From positions 1 to 64,000 of the forward strand of contig NZ_KB913018.1 in assembly GCF_000383975.1 (NCBI RefSeq): a DNA stretch of 64,000 nt. The letters are read 5' to 3'. A program made the translations under genes and the position numbers. This document shows, piece by piece, positions 8,081-17,240 of the stretch (position 1 is its first letter; every line of letters starts with the position of its first letter). Source of the DNA: Natronorubrum tibetense GA33. Its GTDB lineage: Archaea > Halobacteriota > Halobacteria > Halobacteriales > Natrialbaceae. The notes beneath the pieces are model-generated. The model was given only the letters and a program-made list of their open reading frames with translations, was not told where the DNA came from and did no database searches.

Positions 8081-9682
8081 ATGACAGACCTCCTCATTAC
8101 GAACGCGCGGATCGTCGACGGAACCGGCGCTCCGTGGTTCGCGGGTTCGGTTGCCGTCGATGACGGAAAAATCGTGGCGGTTCGTCGGGAGACAGCGCCC
8201 GACGCCGACGGTGAAACGACGATCGACGCCGACGGCCGCGTCCTCTGTCCAGGTTTCGTCGACACGCACTCCCATTCAGACATGCGACTGTTCGAGGAGC
8301 CGACGCTCGAACCGAAGATCCGACAAGGAATAACCACCGAAATTCTCGGCCAGGACGGGTTCTCGATGGCGCCGATGTACCGTGAGGGTGGTGCAGCGGA
8401 GTGGAGCGCCCAGCTCAGCGCGCTCGCGGGACAGGTCGACGTGAACTGGACCTGGGGGAGTGTTGCCGACTATCTCGACGCGGTCGAGGAGAACGGAATC
8501 GCACCGAACGTCGCCCTGTTCGTCGGTCACGGGACCGTTCGGTTCAATCTGCTCGGGATGAGCGACAGGGACCCGACCGACGACGAGCTTGCAGAGATGC
8601 GCGACCTCGTCTCCGAAGCGCTCGATGACGGCGCGCTCGGACTGTCGACCGGACTCATCTACACGCCGTGTACGTACGCGGATCGTCGCGAAGTGCAGGA
8701 ACTGGCCGCGGCCCTGGAACAGTACGGCCGGCCGTTCGTAGCCCACGTTCGAAGCGAGGGGCGCTGGATCTGGGACGCACTCGACGAATTCATCGATATC
8801 GGCGCTGAAGAGAGCGTTCCGCTCCACGTCTCACACTTCAAGGTCGCCGGCCTCGGACAGCAGGGAAAAGCGTCGCGGGCCACGACCCTGATCGAGACCG
8901 CCCGGGACCGGAACGTCGATATCACGGTCGAACAGTACCCGTACGCTGCGGCCAGCACGATGCTCTCGGCGGTCCTGCCGCCCTGGGTCCACGCAGACGG
9001 ACCGGAACAGACGCTCGAGCACCTCGCCGACGAGGGGACCAGAGAACGGATCCGCCGGGACGTCGAGGAGTGGCGGATCGAGGGCTGGGAGAACATCGGT
9101 GCCCTCACCGGATGGGACGGCGTCGTCATCTCGGACGTGCGGACGGACGCCAACGCGGACCTCGAAGGAAAAAGCGTCGCCACCATCGCAGAGGAACGCG
9201 ACACCGATCCGGTCGACGCGGTCTGCCGGGTGCTCCGCGAAGAGGAACTCGCCGTGAGCGCGGTCTATCACATGATGGACGAGGCGGACGTCCGGGAGAT
9301 TCTCACTTACGAACGGACTTGCGTCGGTACGGACGGCCTGTTCGGCGGCAAGCCCCATCCGCGAGTGTACGGCTCCTATCCGCGAATTCTGGGGCAGTAC
9401 GTCCGCGAAGAGAACCTCCTGACGCTGGGGGAGGCCGTCCGGAAAATGACCTCGCTACCGGCGCGGGCGATGGGCCTTCCACGGAAGGGACTGGTTCGTC
9501 CGGGAATGGACGCGGACCTGGTCGTATTCGACCCGGTCCGCGTCGGCAGTGAGGCGACCTACGAGAACCCGCGGCGGTACCCGAACGGCATCGATCACGT
9601 GCTCGTCGACGGCGAACCGGTCGTCCACGACGGCGAGGTCACCGGGGCGACGCCGGGGCGAGCGATCAGGGGCGACGAGTGA
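8081..9682 (+). CDS. N-acyl-D-amino-acid deacylase family amidohydrolase
   Basis: A 533-residue metal-dependent amidohydrolase. The N-terminal beta sandwich (DLLITNARIVDGTGAPWF) is followed by the metal motif DTHSHSD near residue 61-67. The second-shell strands are FVAHVRSEG (~residue 218) and PLHVSHFKVAG (~247), and GTDGLFGGKPHPRVYGSYPR near 413-432. This order is that of D-aminoacylases and N-acyl-D-Glu/Asp deacylases, which release a free D-amino acid and a carboxylate in the cytoplasm. The next genes encode DgcN and DgcA, which handle N-acetyl-D-glutamate, so an N-acyl-D-glutamate-type substrate is a fair inference. D-aminoacylase, enamidase or dihydropyrimidinase-like activities remain possible. 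Confidence 0.85.
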   Translation: MTDLLITNARIVDGTGAPWFAGSVAVDDGKIVAVRRETAPDADGETTIDADGRVLCPGFVDTHSHSDMRLFEEPTLEPKIRQGITTEILGQDGFSMAPMYREGGAAEWSAQLSALAGQVDVNWTWGSVADYLDAVEENGIAPNVALFVGHGTVRFNLLGMSDRDPTDDELAEMRDLVSEALDDGALGLSTGLIYTPCTYADRREVQELAAALEQYGRPFVAHVRSEGRWIWDALDEFIDIGAEESVPLHVSHFKVAGLGQQGKASRATTLIETARDRNVDITVEQYPYAAASTMLSAVLPPWVHADGPEQTLEHLADEGTRERIRRDVEEWRIEGWENIGALTGWDGVVISDVRTDANADLEGKSVATIAEERDTDPVDAVCRVLREEELAVSAVYHMMDEADVREILTYERTCVGTDGLFGGKPHPRVYGSYPRILGQYVREENLLTLGEAVRKMTSLPARAMGLPRKGLVRPGMDADLVVFDPVRVGSEATYENPRRYPNGIDHVLVDGEPVVHDGEVTGATPGRAIRGDE

Positions 9683-9784
9683 CTCACCGGCGGCGACCGG
9701 CCACGCAGTTCGGATTCGCACGCGAACCGCACGCTCGGTCGGGTGACCCGTAACTATCTTCACCGAGAACTGCATATTCCACTT

Positions 9785-10840
9785 ATGAACCTCAGAGAAG
9801 AACTCGAACCACCCGTGCCGGCAATCGTTCTCGCAGAGGGTGAGTTCGGTGACGCCGGCGGAAAGACGGCACACGGCGTGGTCATGCACAGCGACCTGTT
9901 TACACCCGCGGCGATCGTCGACTCGGAGACCGCCGACGAAACGCCGGCAGCGGTTCTCGACAAGCCGGATGCACCGGACGTCCCGATAGTCCCGTCCGTC
10001 GCGGCGGCGCTCGAGGTGGCGCCGGACGTCGAGGCGCTCATCATCGGCGTCGCACCGGCCGGCGGACAGCTTCCCGACGCGTGGGTCCGCGACATCGAGG
10101 CGGCGATCGAGGCGGGCTGTGACGTCGTCTCGGGACTTCACACGTTCTTCGGCGAAGACGACGGCTGGTCGTCGCTGGCCGACCGACACGACGTGCGCAT
10201 CTTCGACGTTCGCAAGCCGCCCGGGGAAGACCGACTCCGGGTCGCCGACGGTTCGGTCGACGACGCCGACGCCGACGTCGTCCTCGTTCTCGGGACGGAC
10301 TGTGCCGTCGGGAAGCGGACGACGACGTACGAGCTGTTCTCGGCAGCGCGGGAAGCCGGCCGAGACGCGGGCTGGGTCGCGACCGGCCAGACGGGGATCA
10401 TGGTCGGTGCGCACGCGGGCGTCGTTATCGACCGGGTTCCGGCCGATTTCACCGCCGGCGTCGTCGAGGATCTCGTCTCGAAGGTCGCCGACGATCACGA
10501 CCTCGTCTTCGTCGAAGGCCAGGCTTCGCTCACCCACCGCGCGTACTCCGGCGTGACCCTCTCGATCCTCCACGGAGCCTGGCCGGACGCGGTCGTGTTG
10601 GCGGACGACCCGGACCGCGGCGACCGGGCGCACTTCGAACAGTTTCCCGTCGACGGCGTCGCGGCGGAACGGCGAGCGATCGAAGAGCTGTCCGATGCCG
10701 TCGTGGCCGGCGTTTCGACCTGGGGCGACGCCGACCAGCAGGCCCGCTACGATCTTCCCGCGGCGAACGTGTACGACGACGGCGGTGCGACCGAACTGCT
10801 TGCTGCGATCGACGACGCCTTGGAGGGGGATCGCACGTGA
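9785..10840 (+). CDS. dgcN: DUF1611 / DgcN-type protein (probable D-glutamate N-acetyltransferase)
   Basis: About 351 residues. The N-terminal Rossmann-like domain contains IVPSVAAALE and LIIGVAPAGGQLPDAW. The C-terminal P-loop domain has GTDCAVGKRTT (about residues 170-180) followed by GWVATGQTGIMVG and VFVEGQASLTHRAYSG. From memory, DUF1611 proteins paired with an enolase-superfamily epimerase were described as DgcN, which acetylates D-glutamate, with DgcA racemising N-acetyl-D-glutamate, in marine bacteria and haloarchaea. The ATG at 9785 is chosen because it begins the conserved domain; the in-frame 9743 start adds an unlikely leader. The stop overlaps the dgcA start by four bases, indicating translational coupling. 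Confidence 0.8.
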   Translation: MNLREELEPPVPAIVLAEGEFGDAGGKTAHGVVMHSDLFTPAAIVDSETADETPAAVLDKPDAPDVPIVPSVAAALEVAPDVEALIIGVAPAGGQLPDAWVRDIEAAIEAGCDVVSGLHTFFGEDDGWSSLADRHDVRIFDVRKPPGEDRLRVADGSVDDADADVVLVLGTDCAVGKRTTTYELFSAAREAGRDAGWVATGQTGIMVGAHAGVVIDRVPADFTAGVVEDLVSKVADDHDLVFVEGQASLTHRAYSGVTLSILHGAWPDAVVLADDPDRGDRAHFEQFPVDGVAAERRAIEELSDAVVAGVSTWGDADQQARYDLPAANVYDDGGATELLAAIDDALEGDRT

Positions 10841-11886
10841 CCGAGATCGTCGCGGTGGAGGCGGAGCCACACGACCTCCCGCTCTCGGAGCCGTTCCATA
10901 TCGCGCTCGGAACGCGAAACGAGGCCAACAACGTCCTGGTGACGATCGAAACCGAAAACGGAACCCGGGGGTACGGCGAGGGGTCGCCGAGCCTTCCAGT
11001 CACGGGCGAGACCAGGGCAGCAGCCCTGGAGACGGCGCGTGCGGCGGCGGAGCTGCTGGAGGGGGAACCGGTCGACGAGTATCGACGCCTCACCGATCTC
11101 GTCCGCGACACGTTTCCGGGGATGGTGTCGGCGACGTTCGCCGTGGAGACGGCGCTCCTCGACGCCTACTGTCGCGAACGCGGAATCGCGTTCGCGGAGC
11201 TGTTCGGCGGGCCGCCCGAATCCGTCCGAACGGATCTGACGGTCCCGCTCATGCCACCGGCGGAGGCCGGAGATCGAGCGGCGACGGCGGCCGCACGCGG
11301 TTTCGATCAGCTCAAGCTCGGCACGGACGTCGAGACCGATATCGAGCGCGTCGCGGCCGTTCGCGACGAGGTACCGGAGGCCGAACTGAAGAGCGACGCG
11401 AACCAGGGATGGACGCCGAAGGAAACCGTTCGATTCGCGAATCGTATCGCCGATGCGGACATCGATCTCGAACTGATCGAACAGCCCGTTCCGGCGTCGA
11501 ACGTCGCCGGACTCGCCGAGGCGACGCGGCGGGTCGACGTCCCGATCGCCGCCGACTAGGCGGTCTTTACGCCCCAGGACGCCGTTCGGATCGCACGCGA
11601 AGACGCGGCCGATATTATCAACGTCAAGCTCTCGAAATCGGGACCGCTCGCGGCCGCGGACATCGTCTCGATCGCTCGCGGCGCGGACCTGGAGCTCATG
11701 ATCGGCTGCATACTCGAAAGCGCGATCGGTATCCACGCGAGCGCGCATCTCGTCGCCGGAACCGGCGCGTTCAGCTACGTCGATCTCGACGGGAACCGAC
11801 TGTTATCCGCGGACGTCGTTCCGACCGGCGACGGGCCCGAGCACGATATCACCGGGCCGGGTCACGGCGTCACGCCCAACGGGTAG
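10837..11886 (+). pseudogene. dgcA: DgcA-type dipeptide/N-acetyl-glutamate epimerase interrupted by TAG codon 241
   Basis: The frame runs from GTG 10837 through one TAG (11557-11559) to TAG 11884, about 348 residues without the internal stop, the normal size for the family. It is an enolase-superfamily enzyme with catalytic Lys160 (LKLGTD), metal ligands Asp187 (SDANQGW), Glu215 (LIEQPV) and Asp240 (IAAD), and the second catalytic lysine at 264 (VKLSKSG). The TAG falls directly after Asp240, where relatives have Glu (ADEAVF); GAG to TAG is one base. Truncation would remove the second catalytic lysine, so the product should be inactive unless the stop is read through or is a sequencing error. 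Reading on both sides is otherwise intact, so any mutation is recent. Confidence 0.8.
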
Positions 11887-11923
11887 CGACGTCGGGGTAC
11901 CGTCTCGAACCATCCGGAGCGGG

Positions 11924-12391
11924 TCATTCGAACCGTCCCGTCCGTTCCCCACAGTCCAGACATCGGGTTACTTTCGCGTCGCGGTCGTCCGTCCACTCGA
12001 TCGCCTGTGAGGTTCGATCACCGCAAACCTCACAGTCGCGCAAGAGGTCGAAATCTCCCCCATCCTGTGGCGCGCCGAGAGCGACCGCTTCGACCCGCTC
12101 GGTCCCGGTGTTCGTCCCCTGCTGGTACTCACCCGGTGCGAACCGGATGGCGTCCCCGGATTCGACGTCGACCGGTCCCTCCTCCGTCTCGAAGGTCACT
12201 GTCCCCGAACTGATAACGAACACTTCTTCCTGGGCTTCGTGGGCGTGATAGCCGTACGCGAAGCTGTCTCCGGGCGCGAGTTCGTAGTAGTTGATAGCGA
12301 GGTTCGATGCGCCGAGCGCAGCGGTGAGCGGTCGGTTGACGGTCGCCGAATCGATTCGTCGCTCCACGTCTTCGATCGTGACTTTGTGCAT
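11924..12391 (-). CDS. Cupin with C-terminal zinc ribbon
   Basis: A 155-residue protein. The cupin domain has motif 1 GYHAHEAQEEVFVISSG (two His and Glu metal ligands) and motif 2 FAPGEYQQGTNTG, in which the usual third histidine is replaced by Gln. This may weaken or change metal binding. A zinc-ribbon-like tail follows: CEVCGD, then CLDCGE about 25 residues later. Such small single cupins can be isomerases, dioxygenases or ligand-binding proteins. ATG 12391 is preferred because the domain begins HKVTIEDVERR. It faces the broken dgcA gene tail to tail. Confidence 0.75.
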   Translation of the reverse strand: MHKVTIEDVERRIDSATVNRPLTAALGASNLAINYYELAPGDSFAYGYHAHEAQEEVFVISSGTVTFETEEGPVDVESGDAIRFAPGEYQQGTNTGTERVEAVALGAPQDGGDFDLLRDCEVCGDRTSQAIEWTDDRDAKVTRCLDCGERTGRFE

Positions 12392-12488
12392 AGTCGGACG
12401 ATAGTGGACCAGTGCCATATATACGGGGGGTGGACCGAGCCCGCAACTCGAAGCGATGAAAATACGTCCGCTTCCCGTCGATACGGCG

Positions 12489-13475
12489 TCAGTACTGTGA
12501 GGGAGCCAACTCTTCGGTGGTCCGTTCGGCGATCCGTTCGTCCGCGTTGCTCGGGATGGTCACCATCGGACGACTGATGCAGTCGATCTCGGCGATGGCC
12601 CGAAACTGGTCACGAGCCTGCTCGGGCGTTCCGGCGACCCCGAGCGCCTCGACCATCTCGTCCGTGACGTTACCGGCCGCGGCCTCGCGGTCGCCGCTGT
12701 GCCACGCCTCGGCGACTGCTTCGGCGCCGTCGGGGAACCGCCCCGCCACTGCGCGCTCGTATCCCTGACCGTTACCGACGTAGTAGGCGACGTGGGCTCG
12801 AACGGTGTCCTTCGCCGCTTCCGGATCGTCGCTCACGGCGGCCGGAACGTACGGCGCGACGTCGATCGTTGCATCGCGACCGGCCTCCTCCATCTGCTCG
12901 ACGATATACGCGAACTCGTCCTCGAGGTCGGGGAACGGGACGTTGTGCGGGATCCAGCCGTCGCACAGTCGCGCGACGACCCGCTTGTTCGCATCGCCGA
13001 GCGCCGCGTGATAAATCGGAACGTCAGCGTTCAACGGCGGGAAATCTTGGACGTCGAAGATTTGCCCCTCGTAGTCGACGCGGTCTCCGTCACCCAGATA
13101 CGCCGCGGTGAGTTCGATAGTTTCGTGGGCCCGTCGAACCGGATTCGGATCGTCCCACGCCATGCCGTGGAGATCTTCGACGGCTTTCTTGGTCGACGTT
13201 CCGACCCCGAGTTTGAACCGGCCGTCGGAAACGCGATTCAGCGACGCGGCAGTCATCACTAACACGGCGGGTGTCCGCGAAAAGACGTTGGCGATCGCCG
13301 TCCCGAGAGCGACGTCGTCGGTGTGGTTTGCGATGTCGGTGAGTTCCACGACGGAGCTCGATCCCCACAGTTCACCGAGCCAGAGGCCGTCGTAGCCGAG
13401 TTTCTCCGCGCGAACCGCCAGGTCGGTGTTGTCGAACGTCGAGCGCTGTGGTAACAGGAGATCGGTTGGCATCAT
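12489..13475 (-). CDS. F420-dependent luciferase-like oxidoreductase, paralogue 3
   Basis: A 328-residue luciferase-like protein of the same group as 3998-5005 and 5817-6815, but more distant. It has DLLLPQRSTFDNTD at the N-terminus, GRFKLGVGTSTKKAVEDLHG, and HAALGDANKRVVARLCDGW at about residue 165-185. F420 use is inferred from the family. It is divergent from the acyl-CoA dehydrogenase at 13623 across about 150 bases, so the two could share regulation. Confidence 0.85.
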   Translation of the reverse strand: MMPTDLLLPQRSTFDNTDLAVRAEKLGYDGLWLGELWGSSSVVELTDIANHTDDVALGTAIANVFSRTPAVLVMTAASLNRVSDGRFKLGVGTSTKKAVEDLHGMAWDDPNPVRRAHETIELTAAYLGDGDRVDYEGQIFDVQDFPPLNADVPIYHAALGDANKRVVARLCDGWIPHNVPFPDLEDEFAYIVEQMEEAGRDATIDVAPYVPAAVSDDPEAAKDTVRAHVAYYVGNGQGYERAVAGRFPDGAEAVAEAWHSGDREAAAGNVTDEMVEALGVAGTPEQARDQFRAIAEIDCISRPMVTIPSNADERIAERTTEELAPSQY

Positions 13476-13622
13476 TCGTCACACACACTCGAACGATAAA
13501 AAACTAGCCGCCTGTCCTCGAGTTTTCGAGCGACCGATAACTTCTTCGGACGGGACCCTCTTCGGAGGGAAATTCTTTTACGAGCAGCTACATTTATGAT
13601 CCCCCACGTGGGTACTACTGTC

Positions 13623-14756
13623 ATGTTCGGACGCTCGGAGGAGCAACAGATGTTAGTCGTTAGCATCGAAGGCGCCATCGAACGAGACATAGAGCCAGTT
13701 ATCGAATCGTACGAGAAAGACGAGCCGGTATCAAAAAGCGACGCGAAAGCCGTCCTTCGCACGCTCTCCGAACAGGGAATGCTCGGACGGGATATTCCGG
13801 AGGAAGAGGGGGGTGCAGGGCTCGATCATACGGATTGGGCGCTCATGTTCGAGCAGTTGCCGATGCAGGTGGATCTGCTAGCGATGATCTCCAGCGAGGT
13901 CGCTCGAACGGTTCACTTCACCGGTTCTGAGTATGTCCGCGATACCTATCTCGGGCCGTTGCTCGAGGGCGAGCTGATCGGTTGCGCTGCCATCTCTGAA
14001 CCGGGGGCCGGTTCCAATCCGCGAGAGATGCAGACGATCGCGGAACGGGACGGCGACGAGTGGGTGATTTCCGGGACGAAAACGTGGATCTCGAACGGCG
14101 AAATCGCCGACGTCGCGATGGTCGTAGCGGAGACGGAAGCGGGCAAAACGCAGTTTCTGATCGAAACTGACGCCGACGGATTCCACCGGGAACGACTCGA
14201 AATGCTCGGGCGGCAGTACGATCATATGGCCCAGCTCTACCTCGACGAGGTTCGCGTTCCCGACGCACACGTCCTCGGATCGCCGGGCGAGGGTCTGGAT
14301 CGAACCTACGAGTCGTTCGAACTCGGCAGAGCGAACGTGGCGCTGCTGGGAGTGAAAACCGCACGGAACGCGCTGGACGACGCGATCGAGTACGCTCAGA
14401 CGCGCGATCAGTGGGGGAAACCGATCGGCGAACACCAGCTCGTTCAACAGCTCATCGCCGACAGCGCCACGTACGTCGACGCGGCACGGCTGCTGGCCTA
14501 TCGTGCGCTGCACCGATTCGACGAGGGAGACCGAGCAAGTGCGGAGAGCGCGATGGCAAAGTGGTTCGCGACCGAGATGGCCGTCGAGGTCACGTCGAAC
14601 GTCGTTCAGGTCCACGGCGGGATTGGGCTCTCGCGGGAACTCGACGTCGAGCGGTACTTCCGTGACGCACAGATGCTAACCATCCCGGAGGGAACGACGC
14701 AGATCAACAAGCTGATCGTTGCGCGGGATATGCTGGGACTATCCGCGTTCGATTGA
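13623..14756 (+). CDS. Acyl-CoA dehydrogenase 1
   Basis: About 377 residues with the three acyl-CoA dehydrogenase domains. The FAD-contact strand reads AAISEPGAGSNP and the following strand WVISGTKTWISNGEIAD. The region GVKTARNALDDAIEYAQTR is the helix preceding GKPIGEHQLVQQ. The C-terminal catalytic loop IPEGTTQINKL has the Glu used as catalytic base in short- and medium-chain enzymes. ATG 13623 is preferred over 13596 because a TATA-like ATTTATGAT is about 27 bases upstream. The enzyme introduces the alpha-beta double bond with electrons going to ETF. Acyl chain specificity cannot be read from sequence. Confidence 0.88.
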   Translation: MFGRSEEQQMLVVSIEGAIERDIEPVIESYEKDEPVSKSDAKAVLRTLSEQGMLGRDIPEEEGGAGLDHTDWALMFEQLPMQVDLLAMISSEVARTVHFTGSEYVRDTYLGPLLEGELIGCAAISEPGAGSNPREMQTIAERDGDEWVISGTKTWISNGEIADVAMVVAETEAGKTQFLIETDADGFHRERLEMLGRQYDHMAQLYLDEVRVPDAHVLGSPGEGLDRTYESFELGRANVALLGVKTARNALDDAIEYAQTRDQWGKPIGEHQLVQQLIADSATYVDAARLLAYRALHRFDEGDRASAESAMAKWFATEMAVEVTSNVVQVHGGIGLSRELDVERYFRDAQMLTIPEGTTQINKLIVARDMLGLSAFD

Positions 14757-14819
14757 GTGCGTCGCGACCGATCGGTCGGCGACGACGATCGAGACGCGGA
14801 TGGGAGACCGAACGGGGAC

Positions 14820-16466
14820 TTACTCTTCCTCCCCGTACTCCTCTTCGAGTCTGTACCGCTGGATCTTCCCCGAGGCGGTCTTCGGAAGTTCGTCGACGAA
14901 TTCGATGCGTCGTGGATACTCGTGTTTCGAGAGGCGCTGCTTGACGTCCGTACGAATCTCCTCGGCGAGTCCGTCGGACGGCGTCGCGGAAGCCGTCGGA
15001 ACGATAAACGCCGTGACGGCCTGGCCGCGCTCGTCGTCCGGTAGTCCCACGACGCCGACTTCGGCCACGGTGTCGTGTTTCAACAGACTGTCCTCGACTT
15101 CCGACGGACCGATTCGGTATCCCGCCGAGATGATGACGTCGTCCGCTCGACCCACATACCAGAAGTACCTGTCCTCGTCTCGGCGAGCGAGGTCGTCGGA
15201 GCGGATCCACTCGCCGCCGAACTTCTCGTCGCTTTTGTCGGGCATCTTGAAGTACGCTTCGGCGAACGGAACCTCGTCCGTGGTCCGGACCGATATCTCA
15301 CCCACGCCACCGGTGTCTACCGGTTCGTTCTCCTCGAGGTCGAGAAGCGTTACCTCTCGTCCGGGTATCGGTTTCCCCATCGCACCGGGCTTGATTTCCC
15401 ACTCCGCCAGCGGGTAGTTGTTCACCAGCATGCCGCCCTCCGTGAACCCGTAGTGTTCGAGAACCGTCGTCCCGAACGTCTCCTCGACCCACTCGATCGT
15501 ACTCGCGCCAACCGATTCTCCCCCCGAGTAGATGCGCCGGATGTCGACGGCCGAACTGTCGACGTCGACGTCGAGTTGCGCCATCTGTCGGAACGCGGTC
15601 GGTGGAGCGAAGAAACTGGTCACCGGATAATCGGCGATGATATCGAAGAGGACATCGGGATCGAAATCCCCACGAATTGTGATCAGTTCCGTCCCCTGGT
15701 GGAGCGGAACGACCGTACAGTAAAAGAGGCCGTACGACCACGCTGGCGGGGCCATTCCGAGGAACGTGTCGTCGGGCCGGAGGTCGGCAGCGTACCTCGT
15801 ATACGGATAGAGGGCGACGGGGGAACCGTGTGGCATCTCGACGCCCCTCGGATCGCCGGTCGTTCCACTGGTATACTGGAGGGCACAGATATCTTCGGCG
15901 CTCGTTTCGGCCGGGTCGAAATCCGACTCGTACTCTCGAACCTCGGCGAACGTCGTCTCCGCCGCCGTTCCGCCGTCGACGAGGACGATCTGATCGAGAC
16001 CGCTCAGTTGGGATTCGTCGATCTTCTCCCGGTGTTCGGGCGTCGTGACGAGCACTTTCGTCCCGGAGTTCTCGAGTCGGTACTGGAGTGCCTCCGGGCC
16101 GAACAGCGTGTACAAGGGAACGTATACGTATCCGCCGAGCCACGTACCCGCGATCGTCGCGTACAGCGCTTCCCTGGGTTCCATCACTGCTGCGACTCGA
16201 TCGCCAGCCGAGAGGCCGCACTCGTCGAGGAAGTTCGCAAACTGGCGACTCCGCGTCGCAATATCGGTCACGGTGATGGTGTCTTCCGACCCATCGTCCA
16301 TATCGACAATTCGAATCGCTGTCGTTTCAGTCTCATCGCTACCGAGAATTTCGCTCCCCAGATTGAACGAACTAGGCGTACCTTCGAAGGAATCCCAGGC
16401 CTGGTTCCAGTCGAATTCGTCACGCGCCTCGTCGTACATCGTGGATAGTGGATTGTCGACCGACAT
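14820..16466 (-). CDS. AMP-dependent acyl-CoA synthetase
   Basis: A 548-residue adenylate-forming ligase converting a carboxylic acid, ATP and CoA to acyl-CoA. Visible motifs are the P-loop YTSGTTGDPRGVEMPHG (about residues 190-206), HYGFTEGGM (about 340), the hinge region around WYVGRADDVIISAGYRI (about 437) and the C-terminal catalytic lysine in KTASGKIQRYRL. The N-terminal YDEARDEFDWNQAWDSFEG resembles the medium-chain (ACSM-like) subgroup. It faces acyl-CoA dehydrogenase 1 tail to tail. A related relic lies at 5530-5712. The substrate is probably a fatty or aryl acid, by family inference. Confidence 0.88.
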   Translation of the reverse strand: MSVDNPLSTMYDEARDEFDWNQAWDSFEGTPSSFNLGSEILGSDETETTAIRIVDMDDGSEDTITVTDIATRSRQFANFLDECGLSAGDRVAAVMEPREALYATIAGTWLGGYVYVPLYTLFGPEALQYRLENSGTKVLVTTPEHREKIDESQLSGLDQIVLVDGGTAAETTFAEVREYESDFDPAETSAEDICALQYTSGTTGDPRGVEMPHGSPVALYPYTRYAADLRPDDTFLGMAPPAWSYGLFYCTVVPLHQGTELITIRGDFDPDVLFDIIADYPVTSFFAPPTAFRQMAQLDVDVDSSAVDIRRIYSGGESVGASTIEWVEETFGTTVLEHYGFTEGGMLVNNYPLAEWEIKPGAMGKPIPGREVTLLDLEENEPVDTGGVGEISVRTTDEVPFAEAYFKMPDKSDEKFGGEWIRSDDLARRDEDRYFWYVGRADDVIISAGYRIGPSEVEDSLLKHDTVAEVGVVGLPDDERGQAVTAFIVPTASATPSDGLAEEIRTDVKQRLSKHEYPRRIEFVDELPKTASGKIQRYRLEEEYGEEE

Positions 16467-16487
16467 ATGCTGTCACATTACAAACAT

Positions 16488-16496
16488 CCATATAAG
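16488..16496 (-). promoter_or_regulatory. TATA box for the acyl-CoA synthetase
   Basis: On the minus strand CTTATATGG lies about 25 bases upstream of ATG 16466, giving a nearly leaderless transcript. Confidence 0.55.
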
Positions 16497-16499
16497 TGT

Positions 16500-17190
16500 T
16501 AGGTGAGGGACACCGGCTACGAGCCAGTCTACGGGACACGGACGGTTCATTGCACCCCTTTCGTGGATAGACCGCGTGGTACTTCTGATATCGGTAGAGC
16601 AATAGATGCGCTGCGTCAAGGAGCGTAACACGGTTATTCCGCGACGACCGTGATGCCCATTAGTATCAACCAAGCGCTTCGATCGCGTACACGTAGATGT
16701 TCTATTTCGAACACAACGGTGTCGAGAGGACGGCTTTCACCAGGAATCCACGCCGAGAACGGTTCAGCCGTGTCGGTCGCAGGCGTTCTATTACGATCAT
16801 TTCGGATACGAGGTAATACTCGTGTCTGGCCGGCGTACGACCGGTCGAATCCATCGTGATATAAGATGTCATGACACGACGTACGCTTATTCCAGAACGG
16901 ATCGGTGGCTGTGCGAGATCGCGTTTGGTCTCACCGGTCGAGAGGCAGAAATCGACCATATACATACATTTGTACGATTGTAAATCGAAGCGTAACACCG
17001 AGACGCACCGGAAGTGGCAGGCTGCGGACGGCAATCCGAAATAGTCGGATGATTCCCGGCAGCGGCCGACTCGAGTCGTACACGTACTCGGATCGTCGGC
17101 TGTCGAACGGCACGGACGGCGGGATACCGCCCACGCTTCGGCCGGCCCACCGATGTCGCGTGAGGTGGGCATTCTGTTAGCACTGAGCTA
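16500..17190. other. ~690-base region without a convincing gene
   Basis: Open frames here lack family patterns and show no haloarchaeal acidic bias. I could not identify a relic. The right edge carries the IclR operator and promoter. Confidence 0.45.
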
Positions 17191-17209
17191 TTTCCGAATA
17201 TATCGGAAA
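17191..17209 (+). promoter_or_regulatory. Palindromic operator overlapping the iclR-type promoter
   Basis: TTTCCGA-ATATA-TCGGAAA is a perfect 7-base inverted repeat with a 5-base AT spacer. It ends 32 bases upstream of ATG 17241 and its centre can serve as the TATA element. A dimeric regulator bound here would block transcription-factor access, which suggests autorepression. Confidence 0.6.
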
Positions 17210-17240
17210 GAATATGCAGGTCGCCGTGGATCGGTAGGGC

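Noticed and set aside
9455-10870. A 471-codon minus-strand frame antisense to dgcN
   Set aside because: Composition is that of a mirror frame; dgcN has clear motifs.
11557-11559. TAG as a pyrrolysine codon
   Set aside because: Pyrrolysine use is known from certain methanogens and bacteria; no pyl genes are seen here, and relatives have Glu at this position.
10695-12248. A 517-codon plus-strand frame overlapping dgcN, dgcA and the cupin gene
   Set aside because: It is Arg-rich with no domain and overlaps well-supported genes in other frames; a by-product of high GC third positions.
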